56,798 nucleotides of DNA from an uncultured Clostridia bacterium (lineage in GTDB: Bacteria; Bacillota; Clostridia; UBA1381). Under the pieces are notes generated by a model, which worked only from the letters and a program-made list of their open reading frames with translations, was not told where the DNA came from and made no database searches. This document shows, one piece after another, positions 44,534 through 53,361 of this stretch. Positions within the stretch are counted from its first letter, which is position 1. Each line of letters opens with the position of its first letter. Location: the NCBI GenBank assembly GCA_947585795.1, contig CANPXG010000008.1, forward strand, positions 1 through 56,798. The letters are read 5' to 3'. The position numbers and the translations under genes were made by a program.

Positions 44534-46183
44534 TTGCGAAAGCATACGGTTTACCGCGCTTATGAGCGCGTAGATCGACGCGGTGTTTATATTAACGTCC
44601 ACGCCCGCGCCCCAGTAGGTGCGCGCGTCGTGCTTTATCGCTATATACGCGGCGGCTTTTGAATTTGACGAGCGCTCGAGCGCGTGCTCGTTGTAGCTGC
44701 TTATTTCAAAGTCGGCTTTGAGGTAGCTGCGAAGCGCGTTTGAAAGCGCGTCGATAGGACCGTTACCCTTACCCTCGATCGACGAAACCTTACCCTTTAC
44801 CTCGACCGTCGCCGTAAGCAGAGTGCCGTCCGCTTCCTCGTTTGAACGGTAGAAACGCATATTTATGGGTGACGACACATTCACGTAAATATCCTTAAAC
44901 GCCTGATGTATCTCGTGGTTCGTAAGCACCGTCTGCTTTTCGTCGGACATGTCGTTTATGACGGACGAGAACTCGATAAGCATGGGCTTTGGCAGCGTGT
45001 AGCCGTACTTGTTTTCCATTATGTAGCTCACTCCGCCCTTGCCGGACTGACTGTTTATGAGTATCGGCTCGTACTTTCTGCCTATATCCGTCGGATCTAT
45101 GGTGAGGTAGGGGTTAGCCCACTTGTTCGCGGGACTTGAACCGAACAGATCCATACTCTTCTTTATAGCGTCCTGATGTGAGCCCGAGAACGCCACGTAC
45201 GCCATTTCTCCCGCGTACGGATGACGCGGATGTATCGGCAGACGGTTGTATTTTTCAAATACTTCGATTATCTCGTCTATATTTTCAAGGTTAAGCTCGG
45301 GATCTATACCCTGACAAAACATATTGAGCGCGACGGTTATAAGGTCCGTGTTGCCCGTTCTCTCACCGTTACCGAAAATAGTGCCTTCCACTCTGTCCGC
45401 GCCCGCCAAAAGCGCAAGCTCGCTCGACGCGACGCCCGTGCCTCTGTCGTTGTGCGCGTGCACGCTTATGATAAGATTTTCACGGTTTTTGAGGTGCTTG
45501 CACATGTACTCTATCTGGTCGGCGTACACATTCGCCGTCGCGACCTCGATAGTGGAGGGAAGGTTTATAATGATCTTGTTGTCCGCCGACGCGCCGAACA
45601 CGTCTATAACGGCGTTACAAACCTCCGCCGCGTAGTCGGGCTCGGTGCACGTAAAGCTTTCGGGTGAGTACTCGTAGCGGATATTGCCGTCGAGCTGTCC
45701 CGACACAAGACTTTTTACCAGCTTCGCTCCGTCGACCGCAAGCTGTTTGATCTCCTCTTTATTCTTCTTAAACACCACCTCGCGCTGAAGCGTCGATGTG
45801 GAATTGTAAAGATGTATGACCGCGTTTTTAACGCCCTTAAGCGCCTCGACCGTCTTTTTGATAATATGCTCGCGCGCCTGCGTAAGCACTTGTATCGAAA
45901 CGTCGTCGGGGATCAGATCCTCGTCGATAAGGCGGCGCACAAACTCAAACTCCGTATGCGACGCGGCGGGGAAACCGACTTCGATCTCCTTAAAACCGAG
46001 CTTTACCAAAAACTTAAAGAACTCGATCTTTTCGTCGGTCGTCATGGGGGAGTAAAGCGCCTGATTACCGTCACGCAAATCAACGCTGCACCATATCGGA
46101 GCCTTTGTTATTTCATTATCGGGCCACTCACGGTTCTCAAGCGGAACGGGGTGGTACATTTTCTGATACTTTTTATAATTCAT
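44531..46183 (-). CDS. leuA: 2-isopropylmalate synthase (LeuA)
   Basis: LeuA condenses acetyl-CoA with 2-oxoisovalerate, the committed step of leucine synthesis. The 550-residue protein has the DRE-TIM barrel with SVDLRDGNQALYSPM and HAHNDRGTGVAS (metal-binding HxHND). The C-terminal regulatory domain (~430-550, leucine feedback) includes SSPINMRFYRSNEEADG. The N terminus MNYKKYQKMYHPVPLENREW is of the longer, yeast/actinobacterial-like class. No other leu genes follow it in the window. A leader peptide and attenuator lie directly upstream. Confidence 0.96.
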   Translation of the reverse strand: MNYKKYQKMYHPVPLENREWPDNEITKAPIWCSVDLRDGNQALYSPMTTDEKIEFFKFLVKLGFKEIEVGFPAASHTEFEFVRRLIDEDLIPDDVSIQVLTQAREHIIKKTVEALKGVKNAVIHLYNSTSTLQREVVFKKNKEEIKQLAVDGAKLVKSLVSGQLDGNIRYEYSPESFTCTEPDYAAEVCNAVIDVFGASADNKIIINLPSTIEVATANVYADQIEYMCKHLKNRENLIISVHAHNDRGTGVASSELALLAGADRVEGTIFGNGERTGNTDLITVALNMFCQGIDPELNLENIDEIIEVFEKYNRLPIHPRHPYAGEMAYVAFSGSHQDAIKKSMDLFGSSPANKWANPYLTIDPTDIGRKYEPILINSQSGKGGVSYIMENKYGYTLPKPMLIEFSSVINDMSDEKQTVLTNHEIHQAFKDIYVNVSSPINMRFYRSNEEADGTLLTATVEVKGKVSSIEGKGNGPIDALSNALRSYLKADFEISSYNEHALERSSNSKAAAYIAIKHDARTYWGAGVDVNINTASIYALISAVNRMLSQ

Positions 46184-46229
46184 AAAACACTGCCTTTCCG
46201 GCTATACGCCTGTATAATTTTCATGTTAC

Positions 46230-46260
46230 AAAAAAGCTGAGCCGCGCAATGGGGCTCAGC
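46230..46260 (-). terminator. leuA attenuator terminator
   Basis: On the minus strand, GCTGAGCC-CCATTGCGC-GGCTCAGC is followed by TTTTTT, 46 bp before the leuA start. Segment 46307-46322 (just after the leader Leu codons) can instead pair with 46236-46252 through GCTGA/TCAGC and GCAATGG/CCATTGC, breaking the terminator. Confidence 0.85.
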
Positions 46261-46317
46261 ATAATTCCAATACTTACAACAGTACAGAAAAACCAAACTG
46301 AAGACACCATTGCCCGT

Positions 46318-46368
46318 TCAGCTTAGTAGTAGAAGGCTGTTCATATTAAATGCCGCAAAATTTCTCAT
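46318..46368 (-). CDS. leuL: Leucine leader peptide of the leuA attenuator
   Basis: A 16-codon frame reads MRNFAAFNMNSLLLLS. Residues 12-15 are four Leu codons in a row (CTT CTA CTA CTA), three of them the rarer CTA, directly before the terminator region. AGAGG lies 10 nt upstream of its ATG. Low charged leucyl-tRNA should stall the ribosome on this run and favour the antiterminator hairpin described in the attenuator entry. The mechanism is the classic one of enterobacterial leu leaders; here it is inferred from the sequence alone. Confidence 0.85.
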   Translation of the reverse strand: MRNFAAFNMNSLLLLS

Positions 46369-46398
46369 GACAATTACCTCTTTCCGTACTATACAGGT

Positions 46399-46427
46399 AT
46401 TCTACAATAAAATTTACAATATGTCAA
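46399..46427 (-). promoter_or_regulatory. Promoter of leuL-leuA
   Basis: Minus strand: TTGACA, 17-bp spacer, TAGAAT. The transcript would begin about 25 nt before the leader ATG. Confidence 0.8.
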
Positions 46428-46454
46428 TATTTTTTTGCAAAAATTTTTTCCTTT

Positions 46455-47453
46455 TTACTTTCGGATATTGACCGTGCGCGTATCGCCGTCCCAATCGACT
46501 TCCACGTCAAACGCTTCCATGACGAAACGCAGCGGCACGAGCGTCCTGCCGTTCTTTATCATAGCGGGCATTTCAAGCGTCGTTTCCTCACCGTTAAAGA
46601 GCGCGGTGTCGCTGCCGATAAACAGCGTCATCGTGTCGGAGCCTTTGCTTATCGTGACCGTCTGACTTTCCGCGTCCCACTCAACATCCGCGTCAAGCGC
46701 TTCGCTCACGCCCCTTATCGGTATAAGTGTGTACGTTTCGCCGTAACGCGTTTCGAGCAGCGGATACTGGTCGTCGAACTTCAGCAATTTACCGTCTATC
46801 CTGACCTTCGCGCCCGAATACTCGATGTCGTTATGGTAATACCTCAGCACGTGCTCTATGTACTCCGCGTCGCCGTACGTTTCGTACTGCCAGTTGTCGG
46901 CATACGCGGCGGCGTTTTTGCGCTCGTCAAGCCAATCGTCGCCCGCCGCCTCGATTATTCTGTCAAGTACGGTCTGACCGAAGTTATACGACTGTATCAT
47001 CTTCATGTAATCGCAGTCGTAGCGGATAAGCGCCTGAGATATGAGGTACGCGGCGAACGGAACAGCCTTCGCCTCGTCGAGTCTGTCCTCTCTTGTCCAC
47101 TCTTCACCTGTGGTTTCCTCGCCGAATTTTGAGAATGTGTCGACCATCGAGTACTCGATCTGCATTATGCCCCACGCGGGGTACTCGCTGCCGTCCTCAC
47201 GGTAGCTGAGATTACGTCCCGACGATTCCTGCATACATATAGCCGCGAGCAGGTTGGGATCGACTCCGTACCTGTCGCCCGCGCTTTTAAACAGGTTCGA
47301 GTACGACTTTACCGCCGAATTAAGCGGCTCGGTGCCAATCTCCATTCCCTCCGTGCTTGTCCCCATATGGTCGGGTATCGCGCCCGCCGCGAACGCCGGA
47401 TATGTACTGAATGTTACTGCGGCGGCAATAATAAGTGCCGTTATCTTTTTCAC
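46455..47453 (-). CDS. Secreted SLT (lytic transglycosylase/lysozyme-like) protein with copper-amine-oxidase-N-type stalk domains
   Basis: A 332-residue secreted protein. The signal peptide is MKKITALIIAAAVTFSTYPAFA. The lysozyme-like domain (~48-205) has LLAAICMQESSGR, where the Glu is the expected catalytic acid, and YPAWGIMQIEYS. Two stalk-type beta units follow (~225-332): YTLIPIRGVSEALDADVEWD and RTLVPLRFVMEAFDVEVDWD. The RTLVPLRF..E..GA.V.WD pattern is that of the copper amine oxidase N-terminal domain, often a wall-binding module in Firmicutes. The SLT part should cleave peptidoglycan glycan strands. It is transcribed alone. Confidence 0.88.
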   Translation of the reverse strand: MKKITALIIAAAVTFSTYPAFAAGAIPDHMGTSTEGMEIGTEPLNSAVKSYSNLFKSAGDRYGVDPNLLAAICMQESSGRNLSYREDGSEYPAWGIMQIEYSMVDTFSKFGEETTGEEWTREDRLDEAKAVPFAAYLISQALIRYDCDYMKMIQSYNFGQTVLDRIIEAAGDDWLDERKNAAAYADNWQYETYGDAEYIEHVLRYYHNDIEYSGAKVRIDGKLLKFDDQYPLLETRYGETYTLIPIRGVSEALDADVEWDAESQTVTISKGSDTMTLFIGSDTALFNGEETTLEMPAMIKNGRTLVPLRFVMEAFDVEVDWDGDTRTVNIRK

Positions 47454-47516
47454 GGTACACCCCTTTCCGCGGACGTTATACCGCGTCCGCCCGAGATTTT
47501 ACGAATATCTGCTTCC

Positions 47517-47545
47517 ATTATACACGCGAACGGCTATTTAGTCAA
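47517..47545 (-). promoter_or_regulatory. Promoter for the SLT protein gene
   Basis: Minus strand: TTGACT, 17-bp spacer, TATAAT. Confidence 0.75.
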
Positions 47546-47580
47546 TGTATTTGCTTTCCATTGTATAAATAAAAAGGAAT

Positions 47581-47609
47581 TTGCCAATACTCAAACCGTA
47601 AGAGATAAA
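47581..47609 (+). promoter_or_regulatory. Possible promoter for eno
   Basis: TTGCCA, 17-bp spacer, GATAAA, 38 nt before the ATG at 47647. The -10 box is weak. Confidence 0.4.
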
Positions 47610-47631
47610 AATTGTAAAATTTGTATTTTAA

Positions 47632-48918
<1,287 letters not shown>

Positions 48919-48934
48919 AAATTTGAAAAAAGGA

Positions 48935-48963
48935 TTGACAGAAGGCGTATTTTGTCATATAAT
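48935..48963 (+). promoter_or_regulatory. Promoter of the Mn2+ riboswitch operon
   Basis: TTGACA, 17-bp spacer, TATAAT: a near-consensus promoter. Confidence 0.85.
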
Positions 48964-48970
48964 TATGTCA

Positions 48971-49093
48971 GTATAAAGGGGAGTAGTTCACGCCTTCTGG
49001 CGTTGAATGGGACGTCAATACACGGAGAGATCCCGTCCATTCAGTAAGTAACAAGACTTTTATTGCGTTTTTTGCAGTAAAAGTCTTTTTTGT
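48971..49093 (+). ncRNA. yybP-ykoY (Mn2+-sensing) riboswitch with terminator
   Basis: The RNA starts with AAAGGGGAGTAG at 48975-48986, the hallmark of the yybP-ykoY family. A central CGTCAATACACGG element follows at about 49013, and the 3' part has CAAGAC at 49052. The aptamer closing helix (GTATAAAG at 48971 with CTTTTAT near 49057) overlaps a terminator at 49053-49093, whose arms are AAGACTTTTATTGC / GCAGTAAAAGTCTT plus a T run. The two folds exclude each other, so Mn2+ binding should switch on the transporters. The downstream MntP gene supports the call. The family and its ligand are established; the fold here is by eye. Confidence 0.88.
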
Positions 49094-49133
49094 TAATTTA
49101 AAGCTGCACCCGTATTTTAAGGAGGAAAATTAA

Positions 49134-50093
49134 ATGAACACACTGCTTATGATTTTATTTCTCGTCGGCGGATTTATCCTGCTCGTAAAGGGTGCGGACG
49201 TGTTTGTGGACGGCGCTTGCGCGCTGTCGGACAAGCTCAAAATACCCGCTTACCTCGTCGGACTTACCGTCGTCGCGTTCGGAACGAGCTTGCCGGAGGC
49301 GGCGGTAAGCGTCACCGCGTCGATCGCGGGCAGTAACGAAATAGCGATAGGCAACGTTATAGGCTCGAATATGTTCAACACTCTCGTCGTTCTCGGCGCG
49401 AGCGCGCTGCTCGCTCCGGTGGCGGTGAAGAAAAATATTTTAAAGCGCGATTTCCCGTTCTGTATAGGCATAACGCTTCTCATGCTTGCACTCATGCTGA
49501 CTATGAGCAATGGCGAAGTCGCTCTTACCCGCGTTGACGGAATCGTGCTGCTCGTCGTTTTCGCGGCGTTTATGACGGTATCGATAGTTTCGGGAAAGCG
49601 TAACGCCTCGCTCCAACCGGAGGCGGATAGTGAAGAGAAAAAGGATATGCCCATGTGGAAGTGCATACTGTTTATACTGGCGGGCATTATCGGCGTTATA
49701 ATAGGCGGTGAGCTCACCGTAAAGGGCGCTCAGGAGCTCGCGCTGCAAGCGGGACTCAGCGAAAAAGTCGTCGGACTTACCGTTGTCGCGATAGGCACGT
49801 CGCTGCCGGAGCTTGTAACATCGATCGTCGCCGCGCGTAAAAAACAGAACGACATCGCCGTCGGCAACGTCATAGGCTCAAATATATTTAACGTGCTCTT
49901 TATTTTAGGTATTTCCTCTTCGATAAGCGCCATCGTGACCGACATGTCTGCTGTTTTTGACGCTCTTATCCTCACCGCCGCACTCGCGCTTACGTATGTG
50001 TTCGCGCTTACGGGCAAAAAAATAAACCGCGGCGCGGGAATCATAATGATAGTCATGTATGCGGCTTACACGGCGTATCTTTTGATTAGGTAG
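49134..50093 (+). CDS. CaCA-family cation/Na+ (or H+) exchanger, YrbG type
   Basis: A 319-residue exchanger with about ten membrane helices and two inverted alpha-repeats. These are GLTVVAFGTSLPEAAVSV with AIGNVIGSNMFNTL, and GLTVVAIGTSLPELVTSI with AVGNVIGSNIFNVL. The acidic residue in each GTSLPE and the Asn in GSN form the ion site. Members move Ca2+, but a Mn2+ riboswitch in front and MntP behind suggest Mn2+ export or counter-transport here. It has its own AGGAGG site. MntP follows 24 bp later. Confidence 0.93.
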   Translation: MNTLLMILFLVGGFILLVKGADVFVDGACALSDKLKIPAYLVGLTVVAFGTSLPEAAVSVTASIAGSNEIAIGNVIGSNMFNTLVVLGASALLAPVAVKKNILKRDFPFCIGITLLMLALMLTMSNGEVALTRVDGIVLLVVFAAFMTVSIVSGKRNASLQPEADSEEKKDMPMWKCILFILAGIIGVIIGGELTVKGAQELALQAGLSEKVVGLTVVAIGTSLPELVTSIVAARKKQNDIAVGNVIGSNIFNVLFILGISSSISAIVTDMSAVFDALILTAALALTYVFALTGKKINRGAGIIMIVMYAAYTAYLLIR

Positions 50094-50117
50094 AAATATT
50101 GGGAAGGGGATAAATGT

Positions 50118-50678
50118 ATGGGAATATGGGAGCTTATAATTCTCGCTGTGGGACTGTCCATGGACGCGTTCGCGGTATCGGTATGTAAAGGACTTGCCGT
50201 CGGCAAGGTAAATGCGCGCCATCTTGTGAAGGCGGGCGCTTGGTTCGGTGGGTTTCAGGCGCTCATGCCGCTTGTCGGGTACCTGCTCGGCAGCAGCTTT
50301 TCGGAGTTCGTGACGAAGTACGACCACTGGATAGCGTTTATACTTCTCGCGCTGATAGGCGCTAACATGGTAAAGGAGGCACTGGGCGGCGGAGAAGAAA
50401 AGTCGGACAGCCTCATGGACGTAAAGACAATGTTCCTGCTTGCCGTCGCGACAAGTATCGACGCGCTCGCCGTCGGCGTGACGTTCGCCTTTTTGGACGT
50501 CGCCGTCATACCCGCCGTGCTCACTATAGGCTCCGTGACGTTTATATTCAGCGCCGCGGGCATTAAAGCGGGCAGCGTGTTCGGCTACAAGTACAAATCC
50601 AAAGCCGAGCTGTGCGGCGGTATAATTCTCATATTGCTCGGAATTAAAATATTGCTTGAAGGCGTGGGTGTGCTGTAA
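50118..50678 (+). CDS. mntP: Manganese efflux pump MntP
   Basis: A 186-residue membrane protein with six helices. Family signatures are VGLSMDAFAVSVCKGLA in the first helix, GGFQALMPLVGYLLG, and LLAVATSIDALAVGVTFAF, which carry the conserved Asp residues of the pump. MntP exports excess Mn2+ and is a classic target of the yybP-ykoY riboswitch. It starts 24 bp after the CaCA exchanger gene, behind GAAGGGG. The operon is closed by a terminator right after its stop. Confidence 0.95.
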   Translation: MGIWELIILAVGLSMDAFAVSVCKGLAVGKVNARHLVKAGAWFGGFQALMPLVGYLLGSSFSEFVTKYDHWIAFILLALIGANMVKEALGGGEEKSDSLMDVKTMFLLAVATSIDALAVGVTFAFLDVAVIPAVLTIGSVTFIFSAAGIKAGSVFGYKYKSKAELCGGIILILLGIKILLEGVGVL

Positions 50679-50680
50679 CA

Positions 50681-50710
50681 AAAAAACACGGTAATTTTAC
50701 CGTGTTTTTT
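50681..50710. terminator. Terminator after mntP (likely bidirectional)
   Basis: AAAAAACACGGTAA / TTACCGTGTTTTTT with a TT loop centre, between convergent genes. Confidence 0.85.
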
Positions 50711-50715
50711 GCGTT

Positions 50716-51696
50716 TTACGCTTCTTTATCCCATATTTCCTGGAAGAATGTCGCGTAATCCGTTCTTCCGTTCTTGATGCAGTCGATCGCCGAGCGCGGG
50801 TGCACGTTCAGTATACCCGTGATGAGGTACGGCACATCGTAGCCCCAAACAAGCCCTTCCTTTTTGAGCTTCACCATCTCGTCCTGAACGAATTTCAGCA
50901 CGGGATCTATCTTGTACTTGGGGTTTTTGAGGAAGCCTATAAGCGCCTCCATAGCGCAGTTACCCGCGCCTCTGCCCATACCACTCATCGTCGCGTCGAG
51001 CATGCTCACACCCTGAGCTGTCGCTTCGATCGTGTTCGCGAACGCCATCTGCTGGTTGTTATGCGCGTGCATACCGATTTTTTTGCCGTACTTTACGCCC
51101 ACCTCGGTATACATTTCCGCGAGCTCGCGTATCTGCTCGGGGTACATCGAACCGTAGCTGTCAACGATGTAGATCATGTCTACGCCGCTTTGACCGATAA
51201 GCTCGAGCGCCTGCTTAATATCCCTGTCGCCCGACGTGGATATAGCCATGATATTGATACTCGTTTCATAGCCCTTCGACTTACAGTACTCCGCCATGTC
51301 GATAGCGGCGGGAATTGTGTTTATGTAAGTCGCCACGCGCACGAGGTCGATAACGCTGTCCTTTTTGTCGAGAATGTCATGCTCGAGGTCGGTTCTTCCC
51401 ACGTCCGCCATTACGGATATTTTCATATCCGTGTCGTTTTCTCCGACGACATCTCTTATGGATTGCTCGTCGCAGAACTTCCACTTACCGAATTTGTCCA
51501 CGTCAAAAAGTTCCTTCGACGCTTTGTAGCCAAATTCCATGTAATCTACTCCCGCTTTCACGTTCGCCTTGTAGAGCTTTTTCACAAACTCGTCGGTGAA
51601 GTAAAAGCTGTTTACCAATCCGCCGTCGCGGATCGTCGCGTCCAAGACCTTTATGTCAGGTCTGTAGGACAATAGTGTTCCTTGCTGTGGTGCCAT
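50716..51696 (-). CDS. DRE-TIM metallolyase (4-hydroxy-2-oxovalerate aldolase/HMGL-like catalytic domain)
   Basis: A 326-residue aldolase-type protein. The barrel starts IKVLDATIRDGGLVNSFYF (the DxTxRDG metal site). It continues with DMIYIVDSYGSMYPEQI and the metal-binding His pair in KKIGMHAHNNQQMAFANTIE, then the glycine-rich ATMSGMGRGAGNCAMEAL. The family includes DmpG, HMG-CoA lyase and LeuA. There is no acylating dehydrogenase partner (DmpF), so the catabolic pathway is unlikely. This clostridial subgroup has no assigned substrate. It is transcribed alone from ATG 51696 behind AGGAGG. Confidence 0.85.
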   Translation of the reverse strand: MAPQQGTLLSYRPDIKVLDATIRDGGLVNSFYFTDEFVKKLYKANVKAGVDYMEFGYKASKELFDVDKFGKWKFCDEQSIRDVVGENDTDMKISVMADVGRTDLEHDILDKKDSVIDLVRVATYINTIPAAIDMAEYCKSKGYETSINIMAISTSGDRDIKQALELIGQSGVDMIYIVDSYGSMYPEQIRELAEMYTEVGVKYGKKIGMHAHNNQQMAFANTIEATAQGVSMLDATMSGMGRGAGNCAMEALIGFLKNPKYKIDPVLKFVQDEMVKLKKEGLVWGYDVPYLITGILNVHPRSAIDCIKNGRTDYATFFQEIWDKEA

Positions 51697-51752
51697 TGTT
51701 TTTTCCTCCTACCATACTACATTATTTTTTGTCACATACAAAAAACATTTAT

Positions 51753-51781
51753 ATTCTAACAGATTTATTGAAAAAAATCAA
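51753..51781 (-). promoter_or_regulatory. Promoter for the DRE-TIM aldolase
   Basis: Minus strand: TTGATT, 17-bp spacer, TAGAAT. Confidence 0.7.
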
Positions 51782-51799
51782 GAGTAAATATAAAAAAAT

Positions 51800-51900
51800 A
51801 TACCGCAAGCCATTCAACACCATAAACCTGTAATCAACCGCCGGTTGAAAACGCCCGTTTGCGCGGTAATTGCCGTGTCTTTCCTCCTACAAATGCATTT
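51800..51900. other. Structured intergenic segment, function unknown
   Basis: This 305-bp gene-free gap holds a perfect 15-nt palindrome TCAACCG-C-CGGTTGA (51834-51848). Outer complementary arms are TACCGC (51801) and GCGGTA (about 51867). On the minus strand TTGCGGTATATTTTTTTA follows the outer arm, which looks terminator-like. It could be a small RNA or an upstream regulatory structure. Near 51888, TCCTCC reads as AGGAGGA on the minus strand with no start codon behind it. Confidence 0.35.
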
Positions 51901-51904
51901 CAAT

Positions 51905-51932
51905 GTAACGAAAAAGTAACAATAAAGTAAAC
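51905..51932 (+). promoter_or_regulatory. Three 11-bp-spaced GTAAC repeats (Pho-box-like operator)
   Basis: GTAAC, GTAAC and GTAAAC start at 51905, 51916 and 51927, exactly 11 bp apart. Direct repeats with one-helical-turn spacing are typical of OmpR/PhoB-family binding sites. They lie upstream of the promoter of the DUF5684-like gene. A PhoB-like regulator is encoded at 8332; the connection is an inference. Confidence 0.4.
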
Positions 51933-51960
51933 ACTGTGACAACATAGGGTTGAAATAGTA

Positions 51961-51969
51961 TGGTAAAAT
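51961..51969 (+). promoter_or_regulatory. Extended -10 promoter element for the DUF5684-like gene
   Basis: TGG-TAAAAT, an extended -10 box without a good -35, 32 nt before the ATG at 52002. This is typical of activated promoters. Confidence 0.45.
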
Positions 51970-52001
51970 ATATGTATCTAATTTTAAGGAGGTAAATAAT
52001 A

Positions 52002-52499
52002 ATGGAAAATCTTACATCGCAGGAAACCGGCGTATTAGCTCTCTTTGCCCTGATAGGAGTTACGGGAGTATTGTTGATTGCTCTGGCATGGTATGTGATT
52101 CAGGTGATCGCAAACTGGAAGATATTCAAAAAGATGGGCGAGCCGGGCTGGAAGGCGATAATTCCGTTTTACAACTCGTACATCTTATACAAGAGAACAT
52201 GGAAAACAATGTTCTTTTGGATCGCGCTTGTTATAGGCATAATTGCCGGAGTATTCCAATCGCTTTCACAGACTATGACGGATCAGGCTACCGTATTCGC
52301 TGCAATTGAACTGGTATTCCTCATTGCGGCACTCGTACTCAAGATTATCGGTGACAACAAGCTGTCAAAGTCATTTGGACACGGCGCGGGCTTTACCGTT
52401 GGTCTTGTGTTCCTGAACCCGATATTTAAACTCATTCTCGGCTTCGGTTCGTCGAAGTACGTAGGCAACACAACTGACGTAACCAACAAGCAGGCTTAA
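52002..52499 (+). CDS. DUF5684-like small integral membrane protein
   Basis: A 165-residue membrane protein with four hydrophobic helices (~13-35, 68-88, 96-115, 126-150). The loop motif KIFKKMGEPGWKAIIPFYNS is characteristic of a family of unknown function often found in secretion and signal-peptidase neighbourhoods. The ATG follows AGGAGG. Its first eight codons (MENLTSQE) match those of the HlyD-like adaptor at 15444 almost base for base. Expression is likely regulated by the repeats at 51905. Confidence 0.75.
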   Translation: MENLTSQETGVLALFALIGVTGVLLIALAWYVIQVIANWKIFKKMGEPGWKAIIPFYNSYILYKRTWKTMFFWIALVIGIIAGVFQSLSQTMTDQATVFAAIELVFLIAALVLKIIGDNKLSKSFGHGAGFTVGLVFLNPIFKLILGFGSSKYVGNTTDVTNKQA

Positions 52500-52566
52500 T
52501 AAAACTTACGCTCATTGCGGTCATGGACGAATAAGAGAAAACTACTCGCATTAAGCGGCTTATCAC

Positions 52567-52598
52567 AAAAAAGCGTTTCCGTAAGGAAACGCTTTTTT
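52567..52598. terminator. Terminator between the DUF5684-like gene and dpaB
   Basis: AAAAAGCGTTTCC-GTAA-GGAAACGCTTTTT with flanking A and T runs, between convergent genes. Confidence 0.9.
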
Positions 52599-52622
52599 GC
52601 GTACTCATGAGCGCAATCTATA

Positions 52623-53204
52623 TTAAAAGCCCAAAACGGGCTGTAATTGTCTTCCTTCAAAAGCCGCCCGCGCCGCGTCCGTAAGCTTGTTAAAATCAGC
52701 AACGAGCGATGTGGGCTTCTTTATGTAGTCGTCCTGTGAGAACGGAAGAAAGTAGACATTTTTGCAGTTCAAAAGAACGCCGATATTCTTTGCCGCGGTA
52801 CCGAGTCCGTCGTTGGTGGACACCGCGATCAGGAGTGGTCGCTGATTGCGCAGGTGTGCCTTGACCGCCATCGTCACCGACGTGTCGGCGATGCCGTTGG
52901 CTATTTTGGCGAGCGAGTTGCCGGTGCAGGGGAGCACGACGAGCAGATCCAGCATACCCTTGGGACCGATAGGCTCCGCCTCCTTGACGGTGTGGATTAT
53001 CTCGTTGCCGGTAAGCTCACGAAGGCGCGAGCGAAAATAGTCGGCTGTGCCGAAGCGGGTGTCGGTGGAGTAGGAGATGCCACTCATGATAGGTATTACG
53101 TTCGCGCCCGTGCGGGTAAGCGCCTCGAGCGCGTCCACAGCCTTTGAAAACGTGCAGAAGGAGCCGCACATGGCGAACCCGATCGTTTTATTTTCCCAAT
53201 CCAA
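52623..53204 (-). CDS. dpaB: Dipicolinate synthase subunit B (DpaB/SpoVFB)
   Basis: DpaB and DpaA make dipicolinic acid from dihydrodipicolinate in the mother cell; the spore core needs it for heat resistance. The 193-residue flavoprotein shows IGFAMCGSFCTFSKAVDALE, GPKGMLDLLVVLPCTGNSLA and VSTNDGLGTAAKNIG, all typical. There is no ATG; the start is TTG 53204, placed by GGGGGTGTG overlapping the dpaA stop. dpaA lies directly upstream in the normal order but only its 3' end is present. With dpaA broken, this promoter-less fragment depends on transcription from beyond the insertion or on excision. Confidence 0.95.
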   Translation of the reverse strand: MDWENKTIGFAMCGSFCTFSKAVDALEALTRTGANVIPIMSGISYSTDTRFGTADYFRSRLRELTGNEIIHTVKEAEPIGPKGMLDLLVVLPCTGNSLAKIANGIADTSVTMAVKAHLRNQRPLLIAVSTNDGLGTAAKNIGVLLNCKNVYFLPFSQDDYIKKPTSLVADFNKLTDAARAAFEGRQLQPVLGF

Positions 53205-53207
53205 ATT

Positions 53208-53354
53208 TCACACCCCCAATTCCTTTATGATGTTCATGATCGTGTTTTTGATTATGGCTCCCGACGTCACGGGCGCGATTTTACCGGGCAGCGACAGCGC
53301 CCATATCACGCGCACCCCGTACTCCTTCGCCGCCTCAAAATCCACCCCGCCGGA
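53208..53354 (-). pseudogene. dpaA: 3' fragment of dipicolinate synthase subunit A (DpaA/SpoVFA), interrupted
   Basis: The last ~47 codons of DpaA can be read on the minus strand: SGGVDFEAAKEYGVRVIWAL, then SLPGKIAPVTSGAI, and ending NIIKELGV at 53208. The phrases GGVDFEAAKEYG and LPGKIAPVTSG match the C terminus of SpoVFA, and the position directly before dpaB is the conserved one. Upstream of the Gly-Gly codons (about 53351) the similarity stops. The frame stays open to about 53445 with unrelated sequence. The 5' ~250 codons are missing, replaced by the recombinase-bearing DNA. This is either a developmental interruption or a decayed gene. Confidence 0.85.
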
Positions 53355-53361
53355 TACAAAA

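Noticed and set aside
46184-46440. T-box leader upstream of leuA
   Set aside because: No T-box AGGGUGGNACCGCG sequence or specifier-loop architecture is present; the leader-peptide attenuator explains the region.
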